From positions 1 through 52,581 of the forward strand of contig NZ_JAAKDW010000017.1 in NCBI RefSeq assembly GCF_011038845.1: a stretch of DNA of 52,581 nt. Reading direction: 5' to 3'. The notes beneath the pieces were generated by a model. That model made no database searches, was not told where the DNA came from, and saw nothing but the letters and a program-made list of their open reading frames with translations. How positions within the stretch are numbered: position 1 is the stretch's first letter; each line of letters begins with the position of its first letter. This stretch comes from Enterococcus sp. ZJ1622 (GTDB lineage Bacteria > Bacillota > Bacilli > Lactobacillales > Enterococcaceae). Both the position numbers and the translations under genes were made by a program. Below, piece by piece: positions 43,106-52,440 of the stretch.

Positions 43106-44629
43106 ATGGACACATTGATGTATTCACCGTTAAACTTGTTCACAAATTTCCGAGAAGCTGCTGCAGCTTATTCTGACGTTCCGATCATTTTCGACCAGAC
43201 GCTCCCCTCTTTACCAGGGCTTGGATTGGAGACAACCTATAAGAAGTGCTACGATCTTCTGCTGATTCGGGCTTATCAACTGGCAAATCTTGGTGTAAGT
43301 GCGCAAGATAAGGTGATTATTTATAAAAGCTCTTCCTTTGACACATACTTGCTTGCTATTGCCTGCTCCTATCTTGGCGCAATTCCTGTGATGACTTCTT
43401 ATCATTTGCCGACTGAGACGATCGAAGTTTTTGTTGACCGTTTGGGCGATCCTTTTATATTGTTTGATGAAGAAACCAGAAAACGTGTCAACCAGATGAA
43501 AAATGGTTCGTTGAAAAAACAGATCGAAGTTTCCTCCCTACTCGCACAACCCGCTTCTCCTGTATCTCAAGTAGAGTTGGATAACGATGCGATTTCTTAT
43601 ATGACGCATACATCAGGTACGACGGGGATTCCTAAGCTGATCTGTCATTCAGCAAATTCTATGGGTTGGCGTACGAAATGGCAGAAAACAGTTTTTTCAA
43701 AAATGGAAAAAAAGGAGCTAGTCGCTTTTCACATCTCTCCTGTCCATTCACGATACAATATCGGCATCTCTTCTTTGATGACGATGGGATTTCCTATGAT
43801 GCCTTTAGCAGAAGCAAGAAGCGAACATGTGCTGGCTATGCTACGTAAATATCCTCCGATCGCTCTAGAGACCCACCCAAACAATTTTGTCCAGTGGAGC
43901 TTTGCAGCAAAAGAAGAGCCCGAAGCTTTTGCTGGCATCCGTTATTATCATTCGACGTTCGATGCAATCAATAACCAGACAATGGAGACGTTTTTAGCTA
44001 CATCTTCTTCACGGGATACTATCTTTTTGCAAGTGTATGGTCAAAGCGAGTGCGGGCCTATGATCCTCAAAGCTCATACATTGACTAGTTTGAAAACAAG
44101 TAATGCTAGAGACATGGGTATTGGCCTTGGTGACTTGACGAAAGCTCGTATTACAGATGACAAAGGAAATGTGCTTCCTGTGAATACAGATGGTCATATC
44201 CAATTGTTATCCAAAGGACGAGCATTGACGTATTTTCAAGAAGATGCCCGTTTCCAGGAAAATGTCTATGGCGACTGGTGGGACAGCGGTGATTACGGAA
44301 GTATCGATGAAACAGGCCATTTGTTCTTAAAAGATCGACAGGTCGACTTGATCGAGACGATCGATAGTACATTAGCGATAGAAGATTACTTGCTTGATTC
44401 GCTCGATTTTCTTTCTGAAGTCGTGATCGTACGCGATAAGCAGAATTCTCCCCAACCAATCATTGCGTTAGCGCCAAATAAAGAAATGGACTGGGATCAA
44501 TGGTGGAAACAAGTGCACGAGCTTCCTCGTCTGAATACCCCCATCATAAGAAATTATGAAGATATCCCCCGTACAGCAACGATGAAGGTCCAGCGTTTAC
44601 AAATCGAGAAAGAACTGAAAAGCAGCTGA
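43106..44629 (+). CDS. AMP-forming acyl/aryl ligase (ANL superfamily), orphan
   Basis: This 507-aa enzyme activates a carboxylate with ATP. Motifs are THTSGTTGIPKL near residue 170 (ATP loop), VYGQSECGP near 310, WWDSGDYGS near 395 and a C-terminal Lys in RTATMKVQRLQIEK. The usual glycine before this Lys is replaced by Met. Overall similarity to CoA ligases is moderate, and the C-terminal domain is short. I start at ATG 43106 behind AAGGAG. The gene is alone between the Xer homologue and a terminator; no carrier protein or partner thioesterase is near. The substrate is unknown. Confidence 0.78.
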   Translation: MDTLMYSPLNLFTNFREAAAAYSDVPIIFDQTLPSLPGLGLETTYKKCYDLLLIRAYQLANLGVSAQDKVIIYKSSSFDTYLLAIACSYLGAIPVMTSYHLPTETIEVFVDRLGDPFILFDEETRKRVNQMKNGSLKKQIEVSSLLAQPASPVSQVELDNDAISYMTHTSGTTGIPKLICHSANSMGWRTKWQKTVFSKMEKKELVAFHISPVHSRYNIGISSLMTMGFPMMPLAEARSEHVLAMLRKYPPIALETHPNNFVQWSFAAKEEPEAFAGIRYYHSTFDAINNQTMETFLATSSSRDTIFLQVYGQSECGPMILKAHTLTSLKTSNARDMGIGLGDLTKARITDDKGNVLPVNTDGHIQLLSKGRALTYFQEDARFQENVYGDWWDSGDYGSIDETGHLFLKDRQVDLIETIDSTLAIEDYLLDSLDFLSEVVIVRDKQNSPQPIIALAPNKEMDWDQWWKQVHELPRLNTPIIRNYEDIPRTATMKVQRLQIEKELKSS

Positions 44630-44658
44630 TACACTTCGCTGATCAGAAAAATCATGGA

Positions 44659-44693
44659 GAAAGTCTTTTATTCAAAGGACTTTTTCTTTTTTT
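44659..44693 (+). terminator. Terminator of the ANL ligase gene
   Basis: AAAGTCTTT (44660-44668) pairs with AAAGGACTTT (44674-44683) with one bulged base, followed by T-rich sequence to 44693. Confidence 0.7.
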
Positions 44694-44838
44694 AGACGTT
44701 TATCAGGAGATGCATGTTTTGCGCTTGGTCAAGCGCTTTTTTTAATTGGCTGAGTTGAAAATATGCCAATTGGCTGTTTTTATTTTTTTGAACCTTTTGT
44801 ATACTTTCATTTACGGAGAAATGATGGAGGTATAACAG

Positions 44839-45645
44839 ATGAAAAGAGTATTAACGATTGGTGGCTCCGATCCTTTGGCAGGAGGAGGAATCCAGTCTGA
44901 TTTAAAAACCTTCGAAAATTTCAAGATTTTTGGCTTGAGTGCGTTGACTTGCATCGGTGCTTTCGATAGTAAAGGTGAATTCGTTTTGGATGCTGTCTCT
45001 CCAGAATTGCTTGAAAGACAATTGGCCACGATTGACCGCATGACCTCTCTTGACGGAATCAAGATCGGGTTACTGCATACAGAAGAAGCCATCTTGATCG
45101 TGCGTGATTTCTTGAAGAACAAACCGAAGATCCCAGTCGTTCTCGATCCGGTATTCGCCTTTAAGGAAACAGGAGCTGTCGCGAATCAGACATACATGGA
45201 CCATCTGGTTTTTGAGTTGTTCCCTTTAGCTGAGGTAGTCACACCGAATTTGAGAGAAGCTTCCCTTCTTACAGGAACTTCCTCTCTTTCCACATTAGCT
45301 GATATGCTGGACACTGCACATAAAATCAAAGATTCTGGTGCAAAAAATGTCGTGATCAAAGGCGGCACAGGAATACAAGGAACATCAGCTATCGATCTAT
45401 TGCTTACGGATCAAAGCTATGAGACCTTTCAGCGTGAAAAGCTGGATACGATGACAGTCAATGGTGCTGGCTGTACGTTTTCTTCAGCGATCACAGCTCA
45501 GCTTGTTTTAGGAAACGATTTGTTTGACGCAGTATCAAACAGCAAAAGTTATGTTTATCATTGTATTTTTAATGGTGTATCGATGAAAGATCAGACTGGC
45601 AGTGTCTGGTCTGGTGGCTACTGGAAAGGAGAAGAGACAAAATGA
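44839..45645 (+). CDS. pdxK: Pyridoxine/pyridoxal kinase (ThiD-like ribokinase fold)
   Basis: This 268-aa kinase has GGSDPLAGGGIQSDLKTF at the N-terminus, LDPVFAFKE in the middle and the anion hole DTMTVNGAGCTFSSAI near residue 210, typical of the ThiD/PdxK group in Gram-positive bacteria. It phosphorylates vitamin B6 forms, or hydroxymethylpyrimidine. B6 is favoured because the S component that follows is of the type linked with pdxK in lactic acid bacteria and no thiamin genes are near. GGAGG precedes ATG 44839. The stop overlaps the next start (ATGA). Confidence 0.8.
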   Translation: MKRVLTIGGSDPLAGGGIQSDLKTFENFKIFGLSALTCIGAFDSKGEFVLDAVSPELLERQLATIDRMTSLDGIKIGLLHTEEAILIVRDFLKNKPKIPVVLDPVFAFKETGAVANQTYMDHLVFELFPLAEVVTPNLREASLLTGTSSLSTLADMLDTAHKIKDSGAKNVVIKGGTGIQGTSAIDLLLTDQSYETFQREKLDTMTVNGAGCTFSSAITAQLVLGNDLFDAVSNSKSYVYHCIFNGVSMKDQTGSVWSGGYWKGEETK

Positions 45646-46127
45646 AAACGAAACAACTGACAATCTATGGGATGCTAGTGGCGCTAACCGTGGCTCTTTC
45701 GCTTACGATCCTGATTCCTGTTCCAGCGACAAATGGGTTCATCACACTTTGTGAGGCGGGGATCTATACAGCAGCAGTCTTATTCGGACCAATCGGCGGG
45801 CTGGCTGTAGGAGCATCTAGCGGATTATTGATCGATCTGCTGTCCGGTTATCCGCAATGGGCGATTTTTTCTCTGCTTATCCATGGCCTTCAAGGATACA
45901 TTGCAGGTTCATGCAGCATATCTACTCCCAAAAGACAGTTTATCGGGCTATTCTTAGGAAGCACGGTCATGGTCATAGGCTATCTATTAGCAGGCTGGCT
46001 TCTCTACGACTGGCCTGCTGGAGTTGCTTCGGTTCCAGGGAATATCATCCAAAATATTGTCGGGATCGGTCTTGCCTATCCTATAACAGCAAGTATGAGA
46101 CGTATCCAAATCAAACACCAGCAGTAA
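45642..46127 (+). CDS. ECF transporter S component, probably for vitamin B6
   Basis: This 161-aa membrane protein has about five to six hydrophobic segments and begins with [18 protein letters not shown], the form of ECF S components that dock onto a shared EcfAAT energizer. The start overlaps the kinase stop, so uptake and trapping by phosphorylation are coupled. The likely ligand is pyridoxine (PdxU type), inferred from the kinase; hydroxymethylpyrimidine is the alternative. Confidence 0.78.
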   Translation: MKTKQLTIYGMLVALTVALSLTILIPVPATNGFITLCEAGIYTAAVLFGPIGGLAVGASSGLLIDLLSGYPQWAIFSLLIHGLQGYIAGSCSISTPKRQFIGLFLGSTVMVIGYLLAGWLLYDWPAGVASVPGNIIQNIVGIGLAYPITASMRRIQIKHQQ

Positions 46128-46155
46128 CAATCAGTCGATCGAAAGGATGGAAAAA

Positions 46156-46710
46156 ATGGAAATAACAGAAGAAATGCTAAGAGAACAAGTAACAGAAATG
46201 ATGCAGGATATCCTGCATGAAGCCAATCTGAAAGCAGGTGACTTATTTGTCTTAGGTTGCAGTACCAGTGAGATCGCAGGAGGTCATATTGGCAAAAACT
46301 CTAGTGCCAAGATCGGTCAATGGATGATCCGAGTATTAAAAGACATATTGGACCCGCAACATATCCATTTAGCTGTCCAAGGCTGCGAACATCTGAATCG
46401 AGCATTGGTAGTTGAGCGAACAGTTGCTGAACACAGGGATTTTGAGATCGTTTCTGTAAGACCTGCACTACATGCTGGAGGGGCTTGTTCGGTTGCTGCT
46501 TTTGATCAATTCGAAGATCCCGTCGAAGTGGAACATGTCGTTGCACAAGCAGGTATCGATATCGGCGATACAGCGATCGGGATGCATGTCAAACATGTCC
46601 AGGTACCTGTAAGACCTCGTTCGAATACACTGGGAGGTGCACACGTCACTGCTTTGCGTTCGCGCCCTAAATATATCGGCGGTCCGCGTGCAGAATATGA
46701 AGTGATGTAG
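46156..46710 (+). CDS. UPF0340 (YwlG/TIGR01440) family protein
   Basis: This 184-aa cytoplasmic protein carries the family strings [49 protein letters not shown] and [19 protein letters not shown]. The function of the family is not established to my knowledge. ATG 46156 lies six bases after AAAGGATGG; ATG 46147 overlaps that site. It follows the S component by 28 bases and is probably part of the B6 operon. Confidence 0.85.
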   Translation: MEITEEMLREQVTEMMQDILHEANLKAGDLFVLGCSTSEIAGGHIGKNSSAKIGQWMIRVLKDILDPQHIHLAVQGCEHLNRALVVERTVAEHRDFEIVSVRPALHAGGACSVAAFDQFEDPVEVEHVVAQAGIDIGDTAIGMHVKHVQVPVRPRSNTLGGAHVTALRSRPKYIGGPRAEYEVM

Positions 46711-46796
46711 AAAGAAAAAATAAATCAAATGATCCGAATGATATAGATGAGGTACGCTGTATGTGCAGAGATGTAAGCGAGTAAGCACAGCAGACA

Positions 46797-46828
46797 AAGT
46801 CGACCTCTCTATATGTTCGGCTTTTTTT
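46797..46828 (+). terminator. Probable terminator of the pdxK operon
   Basis: AAGTCGA (46797-46803) pairs with TCGGCTT (46817-46823) with one G-U pair, followed by seven T to 46828. Confidence 0.55.
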
Positions 46829-46846
46829 GAATGAGCATCTTAATAA

Positions 46847-48380
46847 CTAAACTTGCCTTGCATTCTGGTATAAACGGGCTTCATAAGGTGCTAGTGCCCC
46901 CTCTTTTTCAAAGGAAGTGTTGTGCTGGTTCGCAAGCATCAGCTGCCATGGCTGATTGGCTTCTTCTGGCAAAGAATATTCGGCAGGATACTTGGTTAAG
47001 TTTACCATAATAAGATACTGTTCACTTCCTAAAGAACGGGTATAGCTATAAATTTGCGGATGGTTGTTGGACATTGATCGTTTCTTTATTGGGATTCACG
47101 ATCATCCAAGGTTCATGTTCCGAAAATCCAGCATATTTGTCACTCGTCCATTGCATCGGTGTTCGACTGTTATCTCGTGTGCTCTCAGAGACGATGCGTA
47201 GTGCTTCTTTTGGCGTTTTTCCTTTTTCAAGTAATTCTTGATAACGTTTTTTTGTATCCACTGCGTTGATCTGGTCGATCGATTCAAAAGGCATATTCGT
47301 CATCCCAATCTCCTGCCCTTGATAGATAAAAGGCGTTCCCTGCAGGAAAAAGTACATCAACGCGATCGCTTTAGCTGATTGTGCCCATAATTCAGGGCTT
47401 GTATCACCAAAGGTCGAAACCACTCTGGGATTATCATGATTTTCCATATACAAAGCATTCCAACCAATCCCGTCTAGAGAAACCTGCCAATTGCTCAGGG
47501 CTCTTTTTAGTTTGGGTATCCCTTCTTTCTCCTGCTTCCAGGTAGAAATATGATCAAACTCGAAGATCATCTCAAAGTAACCATCTTTTCCTACCCATTC
47601 CGATCCTTCTTCAGCTGTGACACCACTTGCTTCACCGACTGTCAAAATATCGTATTCATCAAAAACTTCTTTCAGGTCGTTTAGATGATTCTCGATTCCA
47701 GAGACATTTTGAAAAGGCGAAAATGGATTTTCTGTGGCATTGACTGAATATTCATCCTTTTTCACATGAGAGATCGCATCTAGTCGAAAGCCGTCGATTC
47801 CTTTATCCAGCCACCAGCGGATCATCGCGAACAATTCTTCTTTTAATTTTTCGCTTTCCCAATTCAGATCAGGCTGTTCTTTGGCAAAGATATGCAGGTA
47901 GTATTGTCCAGTCTCTGCACTGTATTCCCAAGCAGAACCGCCAAAAATGGACTGCCATTCATTAGGTGCTTGTTCGGGCGTCCCATCGATCCAGATATAA
48001 TAATCACGATACGGATTATCTTTGGATTTCTTTGATTCGATAAACCAGTTGTGTTGATCAGAGCTATGGTTGATGACTAGATCCATGATGATCTTGATGC
48101 CTAATCGGTGGGCCTCTTCCAATAACTGGTCGAATTCTTCCATCGTCCCGAACATTTCTGAAATCGCTTGGTAATCACTGATATCGTAACCGTTATCAAT
48201 GAAAGGCGAACGATAGATCGGATTGATCCAGATAAATCCGATACCTAATTCTTTCAGGTATCCTAGCTTTTCCCGGATCCCATTGATATCGCCAATCCCA
48301 TCTTGATTACTGTCTTTAAAACTGGCAGGATAGATTTGATAACCGACTGCTTCTTTCCACCACTTTTTTTCTTGCTCCAT
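46847..48380 (-). pseudogene. Oligo-1,6-glucosidase (GH13) gene with deletion and frameshift
   Basis: The first frame (48380-47046, 444 codons) encodes the GH13 barrel: MEQEKKWWKEAVGYQIYPAS, DLVINHSSDQH, the nucleophile Asp in GIDGFRLDAISH, the acid Glu in TVGEASG and MENHDNPR. It then runs through NPNKETINVQ into a stop. A second frame (47074-46847, 75 codons) continues with NHPQIYSYTRSLGSEQYLIMVNL, the C-terminal domain. In intact relatives about 40 residues lie between these strings (the LIxLRK segment), so a deletion of roughly that size that is not a multiple of three has joined them. The barrel is complete, but the protein is probably unstable. The start ATG 48380 has a GGAGG site. Confidence 0.85.
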
Positions 48381-48466
48381 TCGAATACCTCCGTGCCTAT
48401 CTGTTTATCTATAGTATAACTTATTTTTTGTGCTTGCTAATTTTGTTACCGATAACTGTTTATAAA

Positions 48467-48502
48467 AAACTCAACGAGTCTTAAAACGATTCGCTGAGTT
48501 TT
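48467..48502 (-). terminator. Terminator of the AAA+/VWA gene
   Basis: On the minus strand AACTCAGCGA (48500-48491) pairs with TCGTTGAGTT (48477-48468) with one G-U pair, followed by T-rich sequence. Confidence 0.8.
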
Positions 48503-48521
48503 AAATTGATTTTTACTTATA

Positions 48522-50759
48522 TTACAAATAACGAGAAATCAGCTGGATCATTTGCTTTGGAAATTCATTCAGATCCGTGATATCGATAAAGCGGCTCTCA
48601 CCGTAGATATCTTTGATTTCCTGCTTGTCCTGTCCGATTGCTGCAGAAATAAAGAGAATCCCTTGCCGTTCGTATTCTTTCATCACGTCTTGGATATCTT
48701 CTTTTGCTTTTTTGCCAGTATAATCTGGCAAAGCTTTTGGCTGCCCATCACTGATATTCAGCAATAATTTCGTCGAGGCATTCTGCTGATTCAGTTTATC
48801 GGCAACGATCCGCAATGCAGCACCGTCTCGATTGTTTTGTCGTGGTTTCATCGTCACTAATTTATCATCGATCCAGTGGAAAGTATCGTCAAATTCTTTG
48901 TAAGAAAATAAGGACGTCTTTTCTCTTTCTGAACGGTCTGCTGTATCACCGTAGATCATTAACGGGATATCGACACGTTGGGCGAATTCAGAGATCGCAA
49001 GGGCGGCTTTTTTTGCCGCTTCGATCCGTCCATCACGAATCATTGAGCCTGATTCATCGATCCGAAGTGCTACAGCTAAAGACGGCTGTTCATGAGGCGG
49101 ATTTTTTTTATCGAAATTTCGCAAGTCGCCATATGCGATCCGACTTGCGTTGAATCGCTGTCCTTCGTATTTTCCTTTTTGATATTCTGACGTTTCTTCA
49201 TGTTCTAATAGATCCATGATCTGACGGCTTAAAGAATCAACGATCGGCAAAACTTGTTGTCGTAATTCCTGGGCTTCTTTGCTATTCGCCTTGAATTTCG
49301 GGCGATGAACGATTAATCCTTCTTTTTCATGGATCGTGTGTTTCATCGTTTGACGGGCTTGTTTATTTAATTCGCGTTTGATTTTTTTATCGTAGGCTTC
49401 CATGTCTGAGGCAGACATTTCTTCTGATTCGTCTTTTGCTTGCTGATCTTTTTGTGAATGGCCTTCTACTTCGCTGCTTCTTTCCTGCTGTATAGGAGCA
49501 GTTTCTTCCGCTTGTGTTTCTTTAGTTGCTTGTTCATGTGTTTTTTCTTCAGTTGCTTCTATCTCTGGGGACAGATGGTTTTCTTCTAAACGGAATGTCT
49601 CATCAGCGAGAGTATCGATATTTCTTTCTTCAGCTTCTTCTGCGCTTAATTTCCTGCCCTGTGCCTTTTGTACGGGTTCGCCTGGTGTCCCCCATTTCTG
49701 GTCGCGAAGGATCGCTTGCAATTCTTGTAAAAGACCGCTTTCTGCTAAAGCCTCTTCGAGTAACTGCAATTCATCAGGATCGGTCGTTAATTTATAAAGG
49801 ACTTTCGGATAGATCGATTTCAGCAAGTCCTGGTTTTGTTTGAACGTATTGACCCAGTAAAAATAGGAGCGCATGCCAGCGACGCCTTTGATTGCGTTCG
49901 CTTTAGCTGTTACATCTAATAAACGGATGATTTCTGCCATTTTCGATAGGAGTTCTGACTGTTGGACCCCTGTTTTCCCGACAGCGCGTTCTACCATCAC
50001 CTGAAGGTCCGGCAGATCCATTTTTTCGGCATGCTGCATGCGATCTCGCAACGATTCATTCAGTGGACGATTCCCCTGATAATTCCGATTAGTTGTGATC
50101 ACGATTACGCAGTCAGGATGTCGGCGGACGATCCCAGTAGGCAGATTCAGCATCCCATTTGGTTCTAAAGCAGAATTGAGCGCCACTAATACAGAAGCAT
50201 CGCGTATCACTGTCGGTTCCTGGATTTCTAACAAGTAGCCTCTTTCGATCGCACGAACAATTTCTGAAGGATAATAATTGTACTGGATCGTTTCGGAATC
50301 CCTTTCTTCGATTCGCTGAACCAAGTCAGCTAACTTTTCTCTCGCTTTTTCTTTATTGACACTGTAATGCGTTTGGATGAGTTGCAATACAGCATCTAAT
50401 GTGTCTGTCTGATAGATTGCTTCTAGAAGTTCCTGATCTTGCTCCGCGTTTGCATCGACTACAGGAAGCAGGGCACCGAATACATCTGATTTATCCATGT
50501 CAGCAAAACAAGTGACCTTCGTATAAGGCAATTGCAAATCTGCGGATAATGCTTTTGCCAATTGTGTTTTTCCTGATCCAGCATCTCCTTCCAGCAGCAC
50601 ATTGCTGATCTTCATCTCCGGGTCAAGCCAGTTCGTTTTGATTTCTGAAGCAATACGTAGTTCTTCAGCACTTGTTCGATGGCTGTCCGGTTTCTTCCAG
50701 ATCATCTGCTTCTCAAGTCTGGAGAAAGGCCGATTTTCTGTGAGTGAGAAATTTTCCAT
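48522..50759 (-). CDS. Single-chain MoxR-type AAA+ ATPase with C-terminal VWA domain
   Basis: This 745-aa protein joins an AAA+ module (about 1-340; Walker A GDAGSGKT at 58-65, a sensor-like VITTNRNYQGNRP near 230, arginine region LRDRMQHAEKMDLP) to a Glu/Gln/Lys-rich linker (about 375-450) and a VWA domain with metal site DESGSM near 568 (plus LLNISDGQPKALPD). In CobS/CobT, magnesium chelatase and MoxR/VWA pairs these are two proteins; here they are one. It probably remodels or inserts metal into a target protein. No signal peptide is seen. ATG 50759 follows AGGAG; the gene lies 29 bases after its likely partner. Confidence 0.78.
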   Translation of the reverse strand: MENFSLTENRPFSRLEKQMIWKKPDSHRTSAEELRIASEIKTNWLDPEMKISNVLLEGDAGSGKTQLAKALSADLQLPYTKVTCFADMDKSDVFGALLPVVDANAEQDQELLEAIYQTDTLDAVLQLIQTHYSVNKEKAREKLADLVQRIEERDSETIQYNYYPSEIVRAIERGYLLEIQEPTVIRDASVLVALNSALEPNGMLNLPTGIVRRHPDCVIVITTNRNYQGNRPLNESLRDRMQHAEKMDLPDLQVMVERAVGKTGVQQSELLSKMAEIIRLLDVTAKANAIKGVAGMRSYFYWVNTFKQNQDLLKSIYPKVLYKLTTDPDELQLLEEALAESGLLQELQAILRDQKWGTPGEPVQKAQGRKLSAEEAEERNIDTLADETFRLEENHLSPEIEATEEKTHEQATKETQAEETAPIQQERSSEVEGHSQKDQQAKDESEEMSASDMEAYDKKIKRELNKQARQTMKHTIHEKEGLIVHRPKFKANSKEAQELRQQVLPIVDSLSRQIMDLLEHEETSEYQKGKYEGQRFNASRIAYGDLRNFDKKNPPHEQPSLAVALRIDESGSMIRDGRIEAAKKAALAISEFAQRVDIPLMIYGDTADRSEREKTSLFSYKEFDDTFHWIDDKLVTMKPRQNNRDGAALRIVADKLNQQNASTKLLLNISDGQPKALPDYTGKKAKEDIQDVMKEYERQGILFISAAIGQDKQEIKDIYGESRFIDITDLNEFPKQMIQLISRYL

Positions 50760-50788
50760 AATATCCTTCTCCTTTGGTCCGTGTTGGC

Positions 50789-51268
50789 TTAATATCCTAA
50801 TTCATCCAATAGGCGTTTCAGGATACGAAAACGTTCGCCGATTAATTCTCCGTCTTTTTGCAACGTATCGTAATAAAGAATGATATCTTCGTCTATTTTC
50901 GGATTTTTTGTGTCCACTTCGACCGTCATTCGGTTTCCTTGTAAGCCAATAATATCGACCACTGGATTTTCAGGATCATAAAATTTTTCATAACGATAAG
51001 CATCCTGGAAATACAAGCTTCCTTGTGCGGCAAGGATAGCTAGATCAAGAATGCGTGTGATTGGCAGTTCTTCTGATTGACGAGACCATTTTTCTCCGGT
51101 GTGACGCCATACTTTACCAGATATATCGACTTTTCCGCGATCATTCCATTGTGCAAGACCTAGCGAGAGTCCTTTAGCATCTGTATGCAAGGCGTTGCGT
51201 CCATCTACTTTATCATAATCTTCTACTACGATGACTGGTTTATGTTTTAAGTTTGTTGGGATTTCCAT
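50789..51268 (-). CDS. Hypothetical protein upstream of the AAA+/VWA gene (DUF6530-like)
   Basis: This 159-aa soluble protein has GLAQWNDRGKVDISGKVWRH in the first half, ELPITRILDLAILAAQGSLYF in the middle and an acidic C-terminus ending RFRILKRLLDELGY. I believe it belongs to DUF6530, but from memory only. I start at ATG 51268, eight bases after AAAGGAG; ATG 51274 is too close to that site. The 29-base gap to the AAA+/VWA gene suggests one operon, so it is a candidate substrate or adaptor. Confidence 0.65.
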   Translation of the reverse strand: MEIPTNLKHKPVIVVEDYDKVDGRNALHTDAKGLSLGLAQWNDRGKVDISGKVWRHTGEKWSRQSEELPITRILDLAILAAQGSLYFQDAYRYEKFYDPENPVVDIIGLQGNRMTVEVDTKNPKIDEDIILYYDTLQKDGELIGERFRILKRLLDELGY

Positions 51269-51434
51269 TATCATATCTCCTTTAAATCGATGTTTATTTA
51301 GTAAATTACTAAACGAGTAGATTACTGATTTACTAAAATATATGTGCTATTATAAAAGATTTATTTCTCGAATGCAAAAAAAAGAATCATAATTAAGAAC
51401 TAGCTGTCATCTTCCTACGAATAGACAAAAAAAC

Positions 51435-51490
51435 GCCTTAAAGATTTCTTAAAATCTCCATTTGGATGGGTTTTAAGAAATATTCAAGGC
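51435..51490 (-). terminator. Terminator of degV
   Basis: A 20-bp stem with two mismatches joins 51435-51454 and 51471-51490. On the minus strand it is followed by a T run (51434-51427). Confidence 0.85.
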
Positions 51491-51524
51491 ATTTTAGAGA
51501 ATGATGTTTGATGGAATAAAAAAA

Positions 51525-52373
51525 TTATTGCGCTGAAATAGCGATACCGATCGCTTTTTCCCCTAAATGACTACCGATCACTGGACCAAAATGGCCGATT
51601 TCGATCTCTGCATGAGGATACTTTTCTTGGAGTTTTGCTTTTTCTTCTATAGCTACTTCTAAATTATTGGCATGGATCACATAAAGCTTCACCGGTGACT
51701 GGATCTCGTCGTTACGCTGACCGATGATTTGTTCTGCACGTGCAAAAGCTTTTTTACTTGAACGGATCTTTTCGAACAAAATGATCTTTCCTTCTGAGAA
51801 AGTCAAGATCGGCTTGATTTTCAACAGTCCACCGATCAAAGCGGCACCGTTTGTCAGTCGGCCGCCACGGACTAAGTTGTTCAAATCGTCTACGATCAGA
51901 TAGGCGTAAGTATTGTCACGAATACGATCGACATGCGTAATGATTTCTTCGATCGATTGACCTTTGTCATTCAAGTCCAATGCTGCTTCTACCATATGGC
52001 CCATAGGCATGCTAGTGATTTTTGAGTCATAAGGGATGATATTCACGCCTTCGACATCATCTTTCATTGCGAAAAGTGTGTTGACGAATCCTGAAATACC
52101 AGAAGAAAGATGGATGCTCAATATCGTATCATACCCTTTTCCTTTCAGTTCTTCATATAGTGCCAAAACCTCTCCTACGACTGGTTGAGAAGTAGTTGGA
52201 AAGTCTTTACTGTTTTTTAAAAGGCCATAATACTCATCTGCTTCGATGTCGATGCCTTCATTGTAGATTTGTCCATCTAAAATCACTGGGATCGGGATGA
52301 CAGATAGATCGGGGTGATTTTTGATACGTTCCGGCAAGAAAGCCGTACTATCGGTAACTACTGCAAGTTTCAT
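51525..52373 (-). CDS. DegV-family fatty-acid-binding protein
   Basis: This 282-aa protein carries the family strings LAVVTDSTAFLP at the start, DFPTTSQPVVGEV near residue 57, ILSIHLSSGISG near 83 and VVDDLNNLVRGGRLTNGAALIGGLLKIKPIL near 160. DegV proteins bind a fatty acid and in Gram-positive bacteria can act as FakB, presenting fatty acids to the kinase FakA. No fakA is near. A GAGGAAA site precedes ATG 52373. It is a single-gene unit. Confidence 0.88.
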   Translation of the reverse strand: MKLAVVTDSTAFLPERIKNHPDLSVIPIPVILDGQIYNEGIDIEADEYYGLLKNSKDFPTTSQPVVGEVLALYEELKGKGYDTILSIHLSSGISGFVNTLFAMKDDVEGVNIIPYDSKITSMPMGHMVEAALDLNDKGQSIEEIITHVDRIRDNTYAYLIVDDLNNLVRGGRLTNGAALIGGLLKIKPILTFSEGKIILFEKIRSSKKAFARAEQIIGQRNDEIQSPVKLYVIHANNLEVAIEEKAKLQEKYPHAEIEIGHFGPVIGSHLGEKAIGIAISAQ

Positions 52374-52440
52374 TTATTTAATTTCCTCGTTTCAAATAAT
52401 TTTACCAGGCTCTATTACTATATCATAAGTAAGATTAGAT

